Notes: generated from the letters alone by a model not told the origin. Shown: positions 1-8,458, numbered from the stretch's first letter. The stretch: DNA of 14,214 nucleotides from Thermohalobaculum sp050331335 (GCA_050331335.1 JBHJGY010000122.1:1-14214), one strand, 5' to 3'. Translations and numbers: made by a program.

Positions 1-1454
1 GCCGTTTCGACATCGCTCCGGTCGCTCTCTGTCTCGCTGACCTTCGCCGATTTCGTGGTCTTGCGCGCGGGGGTCTTCTTGATCTTGACCTCGCGGAGCA
101 GGAAGGCGGGGACATGGTCGCCAAGCCCGATCACCGGCTCGTCGGCTTCCTTGCGTCCCCGTCCGCGGCCGCCACCCCGACCCTTGCCGCCGCTCTCCGC
201 CCTGCTGTCACCCCGGTTATCCGTCCGGGGTTCACGTGCTTCCGAACGGCCGCGCGACCGCGACGGCCCGCCGCTGCGCTCGGCGCCCCGCTCGGGCTTC
301 GCATCGGGCTCGCTCGTGATCTCCTCGGCTTTCGGGATCTGCTTGCCGAGCAGCTCTTCGATCTTTTCGAGATACTTCCCGTCGGAGGGGGCGCAGAGGG
401 TGATCGCGGTGCCAGAGCGCCCGGCGCGGCCGGTGCGCCCAATCCGGTGGACATAATCTTCGGCATGCGTGGGCACGTCGAAATTGAACACATGGCTCAC
501 GGTTGGGATGTCGAGCCCGCGGGCGGCGACGTCAGAAGCCACCAGCAAGGTGATCTCGCCGTCGCGAAAGCCGTTCAGCGTCGCCATGCGTACCGACTGG
601 TCCAGATCGCCATGGATGGCGCCGGCATTGAACCCGTGCTTCACCAGCGACTTATGCAGCACGCCGACGTCGCGTTTTCGGTTGCAGAATATGATCGCAT
701 TGGTCAGCGCTCCCTCCGCCCGGATCAGCTTGCGCAGCGCGTCCCGCTTTTGCTTGTCAGCCTGATCCCTGGAGGACGGTTTGAACGGCACGAGGCGCTG
801 GGTCACGGTCTCGGCCGCCGAGGCTTGGCGTGCGACCTCAACCCGCTCCGGCGTATGGAGGAAGGTCTCGGTGATCCGCGTGATCTCAGGCGCCATGGTG
901 GCGGAGAAGAAAAGGGTCTGACGGGTGAAGGGCGTGAGGCCGAAAATCCGCTCGATATCGGGGATGAAGCCCATATCGAGCATCCGGTCCGCCTCGTCGA
1001 CGACCATGATCTGGATACCAGTGAGCATCAGTTTGCCGCGCTCGAAATGATCGAGCAGCCGACCGGGTGTGGCGATCAGAACATCGACACCACGGTCGAT
1101 CATCTTGTCCTGCTGGTTGAAATTCACCCCGCCGATCAGCAGCGCCATGGTGAGCTTGTGGTATTTGCCGTATTTCTCGAAGTTTTCCGAAACCTGGGCG
1201 GCGAGCTCGCGCGTTGGGCAAAGAATAAGGCTGCGCGGCATCCGCGCCCGTGCTCGGCCCTTGGCGAGCAGATGGATCATCGGCAGGGTGAAGGATGCCG
1301 TCTTGCCCGTGCCGGTCTGCGCGATGCCGAGGACGTCGCGCCCCGACAGTGCGTGAGGGATGGCGGCGGATTGGATCGGAGTGGGCTCGGTGTAGCCCGC
1401 CTCTTCGATCGCCTTTAGAAGATCCTCGTCGAGGCCGAGTTCGGAGAACGGCAT
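1..1454 (-). CDS. rhlE: DEAD-box ATP-dependent RNA helicase, RhlE type (3' end outside window)
   Basis: This is an ATP-dependent RNA helicase of the DEAD-box superfamily 2, which remodels RNA structures in ribosome assembly or mRNA decay in the cytosol. The frame stays open from ATG at 1454 to the window edge, giving 484 visible codons and no stop. The helicase motifs appear in order: Q motif (PTPIQ, about residues 24-28), Walker A AQTGTGKT (45-52), PTRELA (80-85), TPGR (129-132), DEAD (153-156), SAT (184-186), ARGLD (311-315) and HRIGRTGR (336-343). After about residue 385 there is a long hydrophilic tail, first Arg/Ser/Gly-rich with an RGGGRGRGR stretch, then Lys/Thr-rich. Such tails bind RNA non-specifically. 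AAGGA lies 5 bases before the ATG and supports this start. The gene diverges from the 2-hydroxy-acid dehydrogenase. Family assignment is firm. The rhlE name rests on the short compact core plus basic tail. Confidence 0.93.
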   Translation of the reverse strand, partial: MPFSELGLDEDLLKAIEEAGYTEPTPIQSAAIPHALSGRDVLGIAQTGTGKTASFTLPMIHLLAKGRARARMPRSLILCPTRELAAQVSENFEKYGKYHKLTMALLIGGVNFNQQDKMIDRGVDVLIATPGRLLDHFERGKLMLTGIQIMVVDEADRMLDMGFIPDIERIFGLTPFTRQTLFFSATMAPEITRITETFLHTPERVEVARQASAAETVTQRLVPFKPSSRDQADKQKRDALRKLIRAEGALTNAIIFCNRKRDVGVLHKSLVKHGFNAGAIHGDLDQSVRMATLNGFRDGEITLLVASDVAARGLDIPTVSHVFNFDVPTHAEDYVHRIGRTGRAGRSGTAITLCAPSDGKYLEKIEELLGKQIPKAEEITSEPDAKPERGAERSGGPSRSRGRSEAREPRTDNRGDSRAESGGKGRGGGRGRGRKEADEPVIGLGDHVPAFLLREVKIKKTPARKTTKSAKVSETESDRSDVET

Positions 1455-1661
1455 GGGTGTCCTTAGATCGCGCAAACGGTGTCGCAGCAGTGTGGCCGCA
1501 TTCTCCCGCGACCCGAAGCGCGGTCCGGACGACCCGCTGGATGTGGCCTGCCAGAATATGCTTCAAAAGTCAACAAAGGCGCAGGGATGGGCCGCGGATC
1601 CCAGGGGCTTGGCATGGTCGCGGTGCCCCTCCGGACAGGACCCGGCCCGCTGGAGGCGCGG
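1455..1661. promoter_or_regulatory. Divergent intergenic region between rhlE and the 2-hydroxy-acid dehydrogenase
   Basis: These 207 bases separate two divergent starts and must hold both promoters unless the hydroxy-acid dehydrogenase starts further upstream. The rhlE ribosome site lies at the left end, and GGAGG for the rightward gene is at 1652-1656. A TTGACT hexamer on the minus strand (1568-1573) has no acceptable -10 box at 16-18 bases. I could not identify a convincing promoter for either gene. Confidence 0.35.
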
Positions 1662-2918
1662 GTGACCGGCACGCGGCGGCCATGGCGACTGCGCGCCGTC
1701 GAAGCGCTCGACGACCTGGAGCCCCGTGCGCGGGCATTTCTGCCTCGCCCGGTCTTTGCCTATGTTTCGGGGGCCACAGAGCGTGACGCGTCGAATGCCG
1801 ACACACGGGCCGCGCTCGCGGGGCTGGGCTTTGTGACCCAGGTGCTCCGAGGGGTGTCGGAGCGGGATGCCGGCGTGGAGCTTCTCGGTCAGCGCTGGCG
1901 ACAGCCCTTCGGCATCGCGCCCATGGGGATGTCAGCTCTGGCGGCCTATCGTGGAGACTTGGCGCTGGCCAAGGCGGCAGGGGCAGCGGGCATCCCCATG
2001 GTCGTCTCGGGCACCGGACTCGTGCGGCTGGAGGATGTGAAGGCTGAAAACCCGGATGCCTGGTTCCAAGCCTATGTCCCCGGGGATCGGGAGAGCATCG
2101 CTGGGCTCCTCGATCGGGTCGCGGCTGCGGGCTATCGCAGATTGGTTGTCACCGTAGATCTACCGGTTCCTTGTAATCCGGAGCATTATCGCCGGGCCGG
2201 GTTCTCGTCGCCGGTTCGCCCGCGGCCCCGGCTGTTTTGGGACGGGGCGCTGCGCCCGGCTTGGAGCATCGGCGTGTTCATGCGCACGCTCCTGACGCAT
2301 GGGATGCCGCATTTCGAGAACTCGGGCGCAGGGCGCGGGGCGCCGATTCTCGCGCGGCGGGCCGCGCGGGAGTTCGGCCGTCGCGCTCACCTGGACTGGA
2401 GCCATCTCGCCTTCATTCGCACCCGCTGGCAGGGGCAATTGATCGTCAAGGGCATGACCGCAGCCGAAGACGTCCGAACCGCCGCTGAGGAGGGAGCCGA
2501 TGCTGCGTGGCTTTCCAACCATGGCGGCCGCCAGCTCGACGGGGCGGTCTCGCCGCTCCGTACGATAGCCGAGGCCCGTGCGCTGTGCCCCAAGCTCCCG
2601 CTGATCCTCGACAGCGGGTTGCGCCGCGGGACCGACATTCTCAAGGCCGTGGCGCTCGGGGCCGATTTCGTTTTCATCGGGCGGCCGTTCCTATATGCGG
2701 CGGCCCTCGGTGGCGCCGCGGGGGTGACCCAGGCGGTGAATATTCTCGCAGAGGAGGTCGATCGCGACATGGCGCTTCTCGGGATCCGACGGCTTTCGGA
2801 GATGACCGCCGACCGCTTGGTGCGCCTCGGTGCCGGCGCGCCCGTGGCCTTGCCCCAGCCCCAGTTGCAACCCTTGGCACTCTCTGACGGGGTTTCGCCG
2901 TCCGTGTCCGGCGCCTAG
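1662..2918 (+). CDS. FMN-dependent alpha-hydroxy-acid dehydrogenase/oxidase (LldD/glycolate oxidase family)
   Basis: This flavoprotein oxidises an (S)-2-hydroxy acid such as L-lactate or glycolate to the 2-oxo acid using FMN. From GTG at 1662 it has 418 residues, close to the family's usual 360-400. Visible active-site elements are Tyr34 (VFAYVSG), IAPMGM (85-90), Tyr138 (FQAYV), TVD (164-166), Lys263 (IVKG), the catalytic His287 and Arg290 in SNHGGRQLD, and the FMN phosphate loop DSGLRRGTD (317-325) with IGRP (339-342). GGAGG sits 5 bases before GTG 1662. In-frame ATGs at 1479, 1587 and 1614 would add Gly/Arg-rich residues not expected in the family, though 1587 and 1614 also have purine-rich leaders. 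One oddity is that the Arg seven residues after the TVD Asp, a substrate-carboxylate ligand in relatives, is Pro173 here. gabD follows 35 bases downstream, so an operon is likely. The substrate is unknown. Confidence 0.9.
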   Translation: MTGTRRPWRLRAVEALDDLEPRARAFLPRPVFAYVSGATERDASNADTRAALAGLGFVTQVLRGVSERDAGVELLGQRWRQPFGIAPMGMSALAAYRGDLALAKAAGAAGIPMVVSGTGLVRLEDVKAENPDAWFQAYVPGDRESIAGLLDRVAAAGYRRLVVTVDLPVPCNPEHYRRAGFSSPVRPRPRLFWDGALRPAWSIGVFMRTLLTHGMPHFENSGAGRGAPILARRAAREFGRRAHLDWSHLAFIRTRWQGQLIVKGMTAAEDVRTAAEEGADAAWLSNHGGRQLDGAVSPLRTIAEARALCPKLPLILDSGLRRGTDILKAVALGADFVFIGRPFLYAAALGGAAGVTQAVNILAEEVDRDMALLGIRRLSEMTADRLVRLGAGAPVALPQPQLQPLALSDGVSPSVSGA

Positions 2919-2953
2919 GTTAGAAAAAACACGGCCATCCCGGAGGACACCCC

Positions 2954-4428
2954 ATGCTCGACCGCGCAGATCTGAAGACCAGCCTCGCCGATCCCGGCCT
3001 CCTGGCCGAGCGCGCGTATATCGACGGCGCCTGGATCGGGGCGGACAGCGGTGCCACCTTCGAAGTAACCAACCCTGCCCGGGGCGAAACGGTAGCCGCG
3101 GTGCCGGACATGGGGGCGGTCGAGACCCGCCGGGCGATCGACGCCGCGGCAGGCGCCTTTCCGGCTTGGGCCGCATTGACGGCAAAGGCGCGGGGTGCGC
3201 TGATCCGCCGCTGGAGCGATCTGATGGTCGCGCATGCCGACGATCTGGCTGCGATCCTCACGGCGGAGATGGGCAAGCCCTTCGCAGAGGCCCGCGGCGA
3301 GATCCTCTATGGCGCGAGTTTCCTCGAATGGTTCGCCGAAGAGGCCAAGAGGGTTTATGGCGACACGATCCCCGGCCACCAGCCCGACAAGCGGATCATC
3401 GTCATCAAACAGCCGGTGGGCGTTGTCGGGTCGATCACGCCCTGGAACTTCCCCAACGCGATGATCGCGCGCAAAGTCGCGCCCGCGCTCGCCGCCGGCT
3501 GCACCTTTGTCGCCAAGCCGGCCGAGCAGACCCCGCTGTCGGCGCTGGCCATGGCGGTGCTCGCCGAGCGGGCCGGGATCCCAGCCGGGGTGTTCAACGT
3601 CGTCACCGGGCTCGACGGCCGGCCATCGGCCAGGAGCTCTGCGCCAACGAGACCGTCCGCAAGATCACCTTCACCGGGAGCACCGAGGTCGGCCGCATCC
3701 TGATGCGCCAATGCGCCGACCAGGTTAAGAAAGTCAGCCTGGAACTCGGTGGCAACGCGCCGTTCATCGTGTTCGATGATGCCGATCTCGACGCAGCGGT
3801 CGAGGGGGCGATGATCTCGAAGTACCGCAACAACGGGCAGACCTGCGTTTGCGCCAACCGGATCTACGTGCAGGCCGGGGTTTACGACGCGTTCGCCGAA
3901 AAGCTGCGGGCCGCGACCGCCGGCATGGTTGTCGGCGACGGTTTCGAAGACGGCGTCACCCACGGGCCGCTGATCGACGCCCAGGGGTTGGAGAAGGTCG
4001 AAGCCCATGTCGCGGACGCGACGGCCAAGGGCGCGCGGGTTCTGACCGGGGGAAAGCGCCACGCCAAGGGCGGGTTCTTCTTCGAGCCCACCGTTCTGAC
4101 CGGCGTCACCAAGGAGATGGTTGTAGCTCGTGAGGAGACATTCGGGCCGGTCGCGCCGCTCTTCCGGTTCGAGGACGAGGCGGATGTGATTGCCCAGGCC
4201 AACGACACTATCTTCGGGTTGGCGGCCTATTTCTACGCCAACGATCTCAGCCGGGTCTGGCGCGTGGCCGAAGCCCTCGAATACGGCATGGTGGGGGTGA
4301 ACACTGGGCTGATCTCGACCGAGGTCGCGCCCTTCGGCGGGGTCAAGCAGTCAGGCCTCGGCCGCGAGGGATCGAAATACGGGATCGACGACTTCTTGGA
4401 GCTCAAATATCTCTGCCTGAGCGTCTGA
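2954..4428 (+). pseudogene. gabD: Succinate-semialdehyde dehydrogenase (GabD-type ALDH), interrupted by a frameshift
   Basis: The intact enzyme would oxidise succinate semialdehyde to succinate with NAD(P)+, the last step of GABA breakdown. ATG 2954 has GGAGG 7 bases upstream. The first frame runs to about 3622 and holds the N-terminal half, including PWNFP with the conserved Asn165 and the KPAEQTP cofactor-binding segment. The second frame, one base earlier in phase, picks up at about 3625 and holds FTGSTEVGR, LELGG with the general-base Glu (codon 3742-3744), NNGQTC with the catalytic Cys (codon 3844-3846), ETFGP, and a C terminus (GREGSKYGI) very like E. coli GabD as I recall it. Joined, they give a full-length protein of about 490 residues. 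Without correction the first frame ends at 3703 after 249 residues and lacks the catalytic Cys. No other defect is seen, so a sequencing error or very recent mutation is likely. Confidence 0.9.
3611..3624 (+). other. Frameshift site inside gabD
   Basis: Family similarity passes from one reading frame to another between the VVTG codons ending at 3610 and the IGQEL codons starting at 3625. The 14 intervening bases would need to be 15 (one base lost) or 12 (two bases gained) to restore the frame. Relatives usually have about four residues here, which slightly favours a two-base gain. The stretch contains GGCCGGCC, a self-complementary sequence prone to read errors. No slippery heptamer or stimulatory structure suggesting programmed frameshifting was seen. 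Confidence 0.85.
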
Positions 4429-4466
4429 GATCGGGGAGGGACGCTTTGTTGGCGCCTGCGGCGCCG

Positions 4467-4515
4467 GTGCCCCCCTCCTCCCTCCACCCACCCTCCCGCG
4501 GGAGGAGGGGGGCAC
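4467..4515. terminator. Strong inverted repeat between convergent genes, probable bidirectional terminator
   Basis: Bases 4467-4481 and 4501-4515 are perfect reverse complements over 15 bp, very rich in C and G, with a 19-base loop. The loop and right arm can form a competing inner palindrome centred on CCCGCGGG at 4495-4502. The element lies 38 bases after the gabD stop and 32 bases after the stop of the convergent dehydrogenase gene, so it suits termination from both sides. No clear U-run follows the stem on either strand, so it could instead be a dispersed intergenic palindrome. Confidence 0.5.
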
Positions 4516-4547
4516 GGTCCTGTCGGCGGGGTGGTGAATACGCGCCG

Positions 4548-6959
4548 TCAGAGGCGCATGGCGAGGCCCTGAGGGTCGTAGGGCGAGGGGGGCAGCACGG
4601 TGGCATCCCGCTCGATGCCGACCACATGGGTCGAGAGCGCCGTGCCGGGCTCGGCGAGGTCTGGCTCGACCAGCGCCATGGCGAGGCTCTTGCCGAGCGT
4701 ATGGCCATAGCCGCCCGAGGTGACGAAGCCGACGCGCCGGCCACCGGCCCAGACCGGCTCGTAGCCCGAAGGATCGGCCCCGTTCGCCGCCACTTCGAGG
4801 GTTGCGAGCACATGTTTGGGCGGCGGGCCTTGGCGTTCGGCGATGGCGGCGTCGCGGCCGATGAACGCCTCCTTGTCCCAGTCGATCCAGCGGTCCATGC
4901 CGGTCATGCGCGGCGTGCGGTCCTGGGTGAACTCCGCCGACCAAATGCCGAAGCTCTTCTCGATGCGGGTGGTCAGCAGCGCGTTGAACCCCACCTCGCG
5001 GAGGCCCAGATCGCGGCCCGCATCGAGAAGGGTGCGGCGGAGGGCGATGTGTTCGGCGGCCGAGCAGTGGATCTCGTAACCGAGCTCGCCCGTGACCGAG
5101 AGCCGGCCGACCCGGGCCCGCACAAGGCCGACATCGATCTCCCCGCAGCCCATGAAGGGCAGCGACTCGTGCGAGACATCCGCCGCCGTGACGCGGGCCA
5201 GAATGTCGCGGGACTTGGGGCCTGCGAGGGCGAAGCCCACCACACCGTCGGAGATGTCGCGGATCTCGACGCCCGGCGCGCGGTGGTCGTCGAACCAGCG
5301 CATGTGCCACTGGCGGAGGTAGTAGCTCCCCATGATCCACCAGGTGCCGTCTCCCCAGTTGAAGACGGTGAGGTCGCCCTTGAGCCGGCCGGTCTCCGAG
5401 AGCATCGGCGCGAGGCGGGCGCGGCCCGGTTTGGGCAGGCGGCCGGCCATGACGCGGTCGAGCCAGGCGGCGGCCTCGGGCCCGGTGACCTCGAAGCGGG
5501 AAAAGCCGGAGATGTCGAGAAGGCCCGCCTTGTCGCGGATCGCCTTATGCTCTGCGGCGACGATGTCGTGGGCGTTGGAGCGATGCAGCGTCGGCGTCTC
5601 CTCGAAGCCCTCGGGCGCGAAATAGAGCGGGACCTCGAGCCCCCAGGACACACCCCAGCGGGCGCCCGCGGTGGCCATCTCCGAATGCGCCGGCGCCATG
5701 CGCAAAGGCCGGCCCGCGGGGAGCTGCTCGTTGGGGTAGGTCATGACGAAGCGGCGGGAGTAGAACTGCCCCGTCGTCTCGCGGATGTAGTCGCGATTGG
5801 CGCACCAGGGGCCATAGCGCGCGATGTCCATCGGCCAGGCGTCGGTCTCCGGCTCGCCGTGGATCATCCATTCGGCAAGGGTCTTGCCCACACCGCCGCC
5901 CTGGAGGAAGCCCGCCATCACCCCGCAAGCGCACCAATAGCCCGGCACACCCGGCACCGGCCCCACGAGCGGGTTGCCGTCGGGCGAGAAGGTGAAGGCG
6001 CCGTTGACCCAGTTCTCGATGCCGACCTGCTCCAGAACCGGATAGCGCTGGAACGCCATCTCGAGTTCGCGCTCGATCCGGTCGGTGTCCTCCTGAAGCA
6101 GCTCGATGCCGTACTCCCACGGCGCCCCGTCCATCATCCAATGCTTGTGGTTGATCTCGTAGATGCCGACCAGGATCCCCTTCTTGTCCTGGCGCATATA
6201 GGTGAAGCCTTCGAGGTCCACGGTCATCGGCAGCTCGAAATCGAGCGCCTCCACCTCGGGGATCGTCTCGGTGAGGAAATAGTGGTGCTCGAGCGGCGAG
6301 AGGGGCAGCTCGATGCCCGCCATCCGGCCCACCTGCTTGGCCCAGAGCCCGCCCGCATTGACCACATGCTCGGCGCGGACGGTGCCGTGCTCGGTCACGA
6401 CGTCCCAGCCCTCCGGAACCCGGCGCAGCTCCAGCACCCGGTTGTGCTCGACGATCTCGGCGCCGCGCATCTTGGCGCATTTGGCATAGGCGTGGACGGT
6501 GCCGGTGGTGTCGATATAGCCCTCCCGGTCGGCCCAGAGCCCGCCGAGCACCCCGTCCACATCCATGATCGGGCAGGCGCGCTTGACCTCCTCGGGCGTC
6601 ATCAGATGGCAGTCCTCGATGCCGATCGTCTGGAACGTCCGGTAGGCGGACTTCAGCCACTCCCAGCGCGCGGGCGCCGAGGCCACCGTCACACCCCCGG
6701 TCATGTGGAGCCCGATCGACTGGCCGCTTTCCTTCTCGATCTCGGCGAGGAGGTCGATCGTGTAGGCCTGGAGTGCGGCCATATTGGGATCGGCGTTGAG
6801 CGCATGGATGCCGCCCGCTGCGTGCCAGGACGAGCCCGCCGTCAGCACCGAGCGCTCGATCAGACAGACATCCGTCCAGCCGAATTTCGCGAGATGGTAA
6901 AGCACCGAGCAGCCGACCACGCCGCCGCCGATCACCACGACCCTGTAGGACGATTTCAT
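4548..6959 (-). CDS. FAD-dependent dimethylglycine/sarcosine dehydrogenase with GcvT-like domain
   Basis: This protein is predicted to oxidatively demethylate an N-methylated glycine (dimethylglycine, sarcosine or similar) and pass the formaldehyde unit to tetrahydrofolate. It has 803 residues, typical of the family. Residues 5-370 form a DAO-type FAD domain with GGGVVG (11-16) and SSWHAAGG (43-50). His46 matches the His that carries covalent FAD in rat DMGDH. Residues about 375-450 resemble the FAO_M linker. About 465-710 is a GcvT-type folate domain (LLDISGFSRF, TGELGYEI at 623-630), and about 715-795 its C-terminal barrel. AGGAGG lies 5 bases before ATG 6959. There is no signal peptide, so the enzyme is cytosolic. 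It converges on gabD and may be read through from nagZ, 110 bases upstream, though the functions do not match. DMGDH, SARDH and unknown-substrate paralogues cannot be told apart by eye. Confidence 0.9.
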   Translation of the reverse strand: MKSSYRVVVIGGGVVGCSVLYHLAKFGWTDVCLIERSVLTAGSSWHAAGGIHALNADPNMAALQAYTIDLLAEIEKESGQSIGLHMTGGVTVASAPARWEWLKSAYRTFQTIGIEDCHLMTPEEVKRACPIMDVDGVLGGLWADREGYIDTTGTVHAYAKCAKMRGAEIVEHNRVLELRRVPEGWDVVTEHGTVRAEHVVNAGGLWAKQVGRMAGIELPLSPLEHHYFLTETIPEVEALDFELPMTVDLEGFTYMRQDKKGILVGIYEINHKHWMMDGAPWEYGIELLQEDTDRIERELEMAFQRYPVLEQVGIENWVNGAFTFSPDGNPLVGPVPGVPGYWCACGVMAGFLQGGGVGKTLAEWMIHGEPETDAWPMDIARYGPWCANRDYIRETTGQFYSRRFVMTYPNEQLPAGRPLRMAPAHSEMATAGARWGVSWGLEVPLYFAPEGFEETPTLHRSNAHDIVAAEHKAIRDKAGLLDISGFSRFEVTGPEAAAWLDRVMAGRLPKPGRARLAPMLSETGRLKGDLTVFNWGDGTWWIMGSYYLRQWHMRWFDDHRAPGVEIRDISDGVVGFALAGPKSRDILARVTAADVSHESLPFMGCGEIDVGLVRARVGRLSVTGELGYEIHCSAAEHIALRRTLLDAGRDLGLREVGFNALLTTRIEKSFGIWSAEFTQDRTPRMTGMDRWIDWDKEAFIGRDAAIAERQGPPPKHVLATLEVAANGADPSGYEPVWAGGRRVGFVTSGGYGHTLGKSLAMALVEPDLAEPGTALSTHVVGIERDATVLPPSPYDPQGLAMRL

Positions 6960-7069
6960 GGGAGCCTCCTGTCACGCCTTTCGCCTAGAGCGGAGCTTGC
7001 AGGACGCGCGCTGGCAACCCGGGATGCCACCCACGGTCCGCGACGAACCACCGCGGCTGGCCGACCGCT

Positions 7070-8458
7070 TCAGCGGATGCGCGCGCGCAACCGGTCGAGA
7101 CGGGCAGTGGCCTCTTCGATCCGCCCCGGTGGGATCCGGCCCGACCGCACAGCTTTTGCCACGGCCTCGATCAGCCGGTCGACACGTTGCGGATCGTAGC
7201 GCCAGGTGTTGGAGAACAGCACAAGATCGGCGCCCGCAGCGATGGCGGCGATGGCGGCGGCCTCCAGCCCTATTTTGGCACGCACCGCGGCCATTTCCAA
7301 ATCATCGGTGACCACCACGGGTACCGGGCCGACAAGGCCCCGCAGATGCTCCGAGATCGCTTGCTCGGAAAGGCTCGCCGGCAAATCGCGCGCGCCGGTG
7401 AGCGCGTCATGGGCGACATGAGCCATCATCACCGCATCGACCAAGCCGCGGCTGGCTAGCCGCGCATAAGGCGAGACCTCTGCGGGTGTCCAGCTGTCGG
7501 TCACGTCGGCAGGATCGATATGGGTGTCGGTGGTGCTCGATCCGTGTCCGGGAAAATGCTTCACGGCGGTCGCAATGCGCTCAGCCCGGTGGGCTGCGAT
7601 GAAGGCGGCGGCGAGCGCGGTCACTCGCGTGGGGTCGCGCCCATAACTGCGCCGGTTGCGGACGATCACCGGATTTCGCGGGTCCACCGCCAAATCGACA
7701 ACCGGGCCGAGATTGAAATTGACGCCCAGGGCGGCAAGCTCCGCGGCCATTTTCGCATAGACCGTTTGCGCTTCGCTCTCGCCCCGGCGGCCTATCTGCT
7801 CGGCGGACGGCACCGGGGAAAAGCCGGCGCGCAAGCCCAACCGCTGGACGCGTCCGCCCTCTTGATCGACAGCGATCAGTGGCGGCAGCCCCGAACCGTC
7901 GGCCCCCATCGCGCTCTGCCGAAGATGGGCGATCAGCCGGTCGATCTGCGACGGACCTCCGATGTTATGCCCCAACAAGAGCACGCCCCCAAGGCGTCCT
8001 GCCCGCAAGAGCTCGGCAACCCGGCGCACGCCCGGGTCGGCCACCTGCTGGCCCGGGAAGCCGATCAGGATCATCCGGCCGATCTTCTGGGAGAGCGTGA
8101 ACGGCGCCGGTGCCGATGTCGGTGCCGCGACTGGGGCGGCAGACGCGCCCGGTGCCGCCCGGTCGGTGGCCACGGCGCCCTTGGGCGTCGGGGCAGATGC
8201 CGTTGGCGGGCTTTCCACCTCGGGGCGAAGCGGTCGGCGCGGCGGTAGCGGTGCCGCATCCGCGACGGAAGGGCCGGCGGCCGCCAGGCGCGCGACCCCA
8301 GAGGCTGCTAGGGCCCTGATGTCGCCGGCGCTTCCCGGTGCCAGGCCGGTGGCGCCGGCCGTGGCGGGAAGGACGAGCATCGCCGCGAGGACGGTCGCGG
8401 TGAGCCGGCCGCGGCACCAGTCCTCCGGGCGGCGGCACTGGATCTGGCCATGGGGCAA
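7070..8458 (-). CDS. nagZ: Exported GH3 beta-N-acetylhexosaminidase, NagZ-like
   Basis: NagZ enzymes remove N-acetylglucosamine from muropeptides or peptidoglycan fragments. The 462-residue protein carries AVDQEGGRV (196-204), KHFPGHG (300-306) followed by the Asp311-Thr-His313 acid/base pair, and VVTDDLEM with probable nucleophile Asp385, all hallmarks of GH3 NagZ. It is longer than the usual NagZ (about 340 residues) because of its N terminus: a likely signal peptide (Arg16, Arg18, hydrophobic 19-36, cleavage near AGA/TG) and an Ala/Pro-rich linker to about residue 118. Classical E. coli NagZ is cytosolic, so export is notable. The start is TTG at 8458. The frame meets a stop at 8483-8485 upstream with no ATG or GTG between, and the next in-frame ATG (8380) would destroy the signal peptide. 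GGGAG lies 9 bases upstream. It follows the PAN-domain gene by 4 bases, implying translational coupling. Confidence 0.88.
   Translation of the reverse strand: MPHGQIQCRRPEDWCRGRLTATVLAAMLVLPATAGATGLAPGSAGDIRALAASGVARLAAAGPSVADAAPLPPRRPLRPEVESPPTASAPTPKGAVATDRAAPGASAAPVAAPTSAPAPFTLSQKIGRMILIGFPGQQVADPGVRRVAELLRAGRLGGVLLLGHNIGGPSQIDRLIAHLRQSAMGADGSGLPPLIAVDQEGGRVQRLGLRAGFSPVPSAEQIGRRGESEAQTVYAKMAAELAALGVNFNLGPVVDLAVDPRNPVIVRNRRSYGRDPTRVTALAAAFIAAHRAERIATAVKHFPGHGSSTTDTHIDPADVTDSWTPAEVSPYARLASRGLVDAVMMAHVAHDALTGARDLPASLSEQAISEHLRGLVGPVPVVVTDDLEMAAVRAKIGLEAAAIAAIAAGADLVLFSNTWRYDPQRVDRLIEAVAKAVRSGRIPPGRIEEATARLDRLRARIR

Noticed and set aside
114..1418. A 434-codon plus-strand open frame opposite rhlE
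   Set aside because: The minus strand carries all DEAD-box motifs in order. The plus frame is a composition shadow.
1568..1573. TTGACT hexamer on the minus strand upstream of rhlE
   Set aside because: No -10-like sequence occurs 16-18 bases downstream, so there is no supportable promoter.
1479..1661. Longer N terminus for the hydroxy-acid dehydrogenase from ATG 1479
   Set aside because: The added 61 residues are low-complexity and outside the family. GTG 1662 has a better-placed GGAGG.
4446..7199. A 917-codon plus-strand open frame opposite the dimethylglycine/sarcosine dehydrogenase
   Set aside because: It is antisense to a gene with unmistakable family motifs, is rich in Arg/His/Gly/Ala as expected from the GC-rich complementary strand, and shows no domain or ribosome site.
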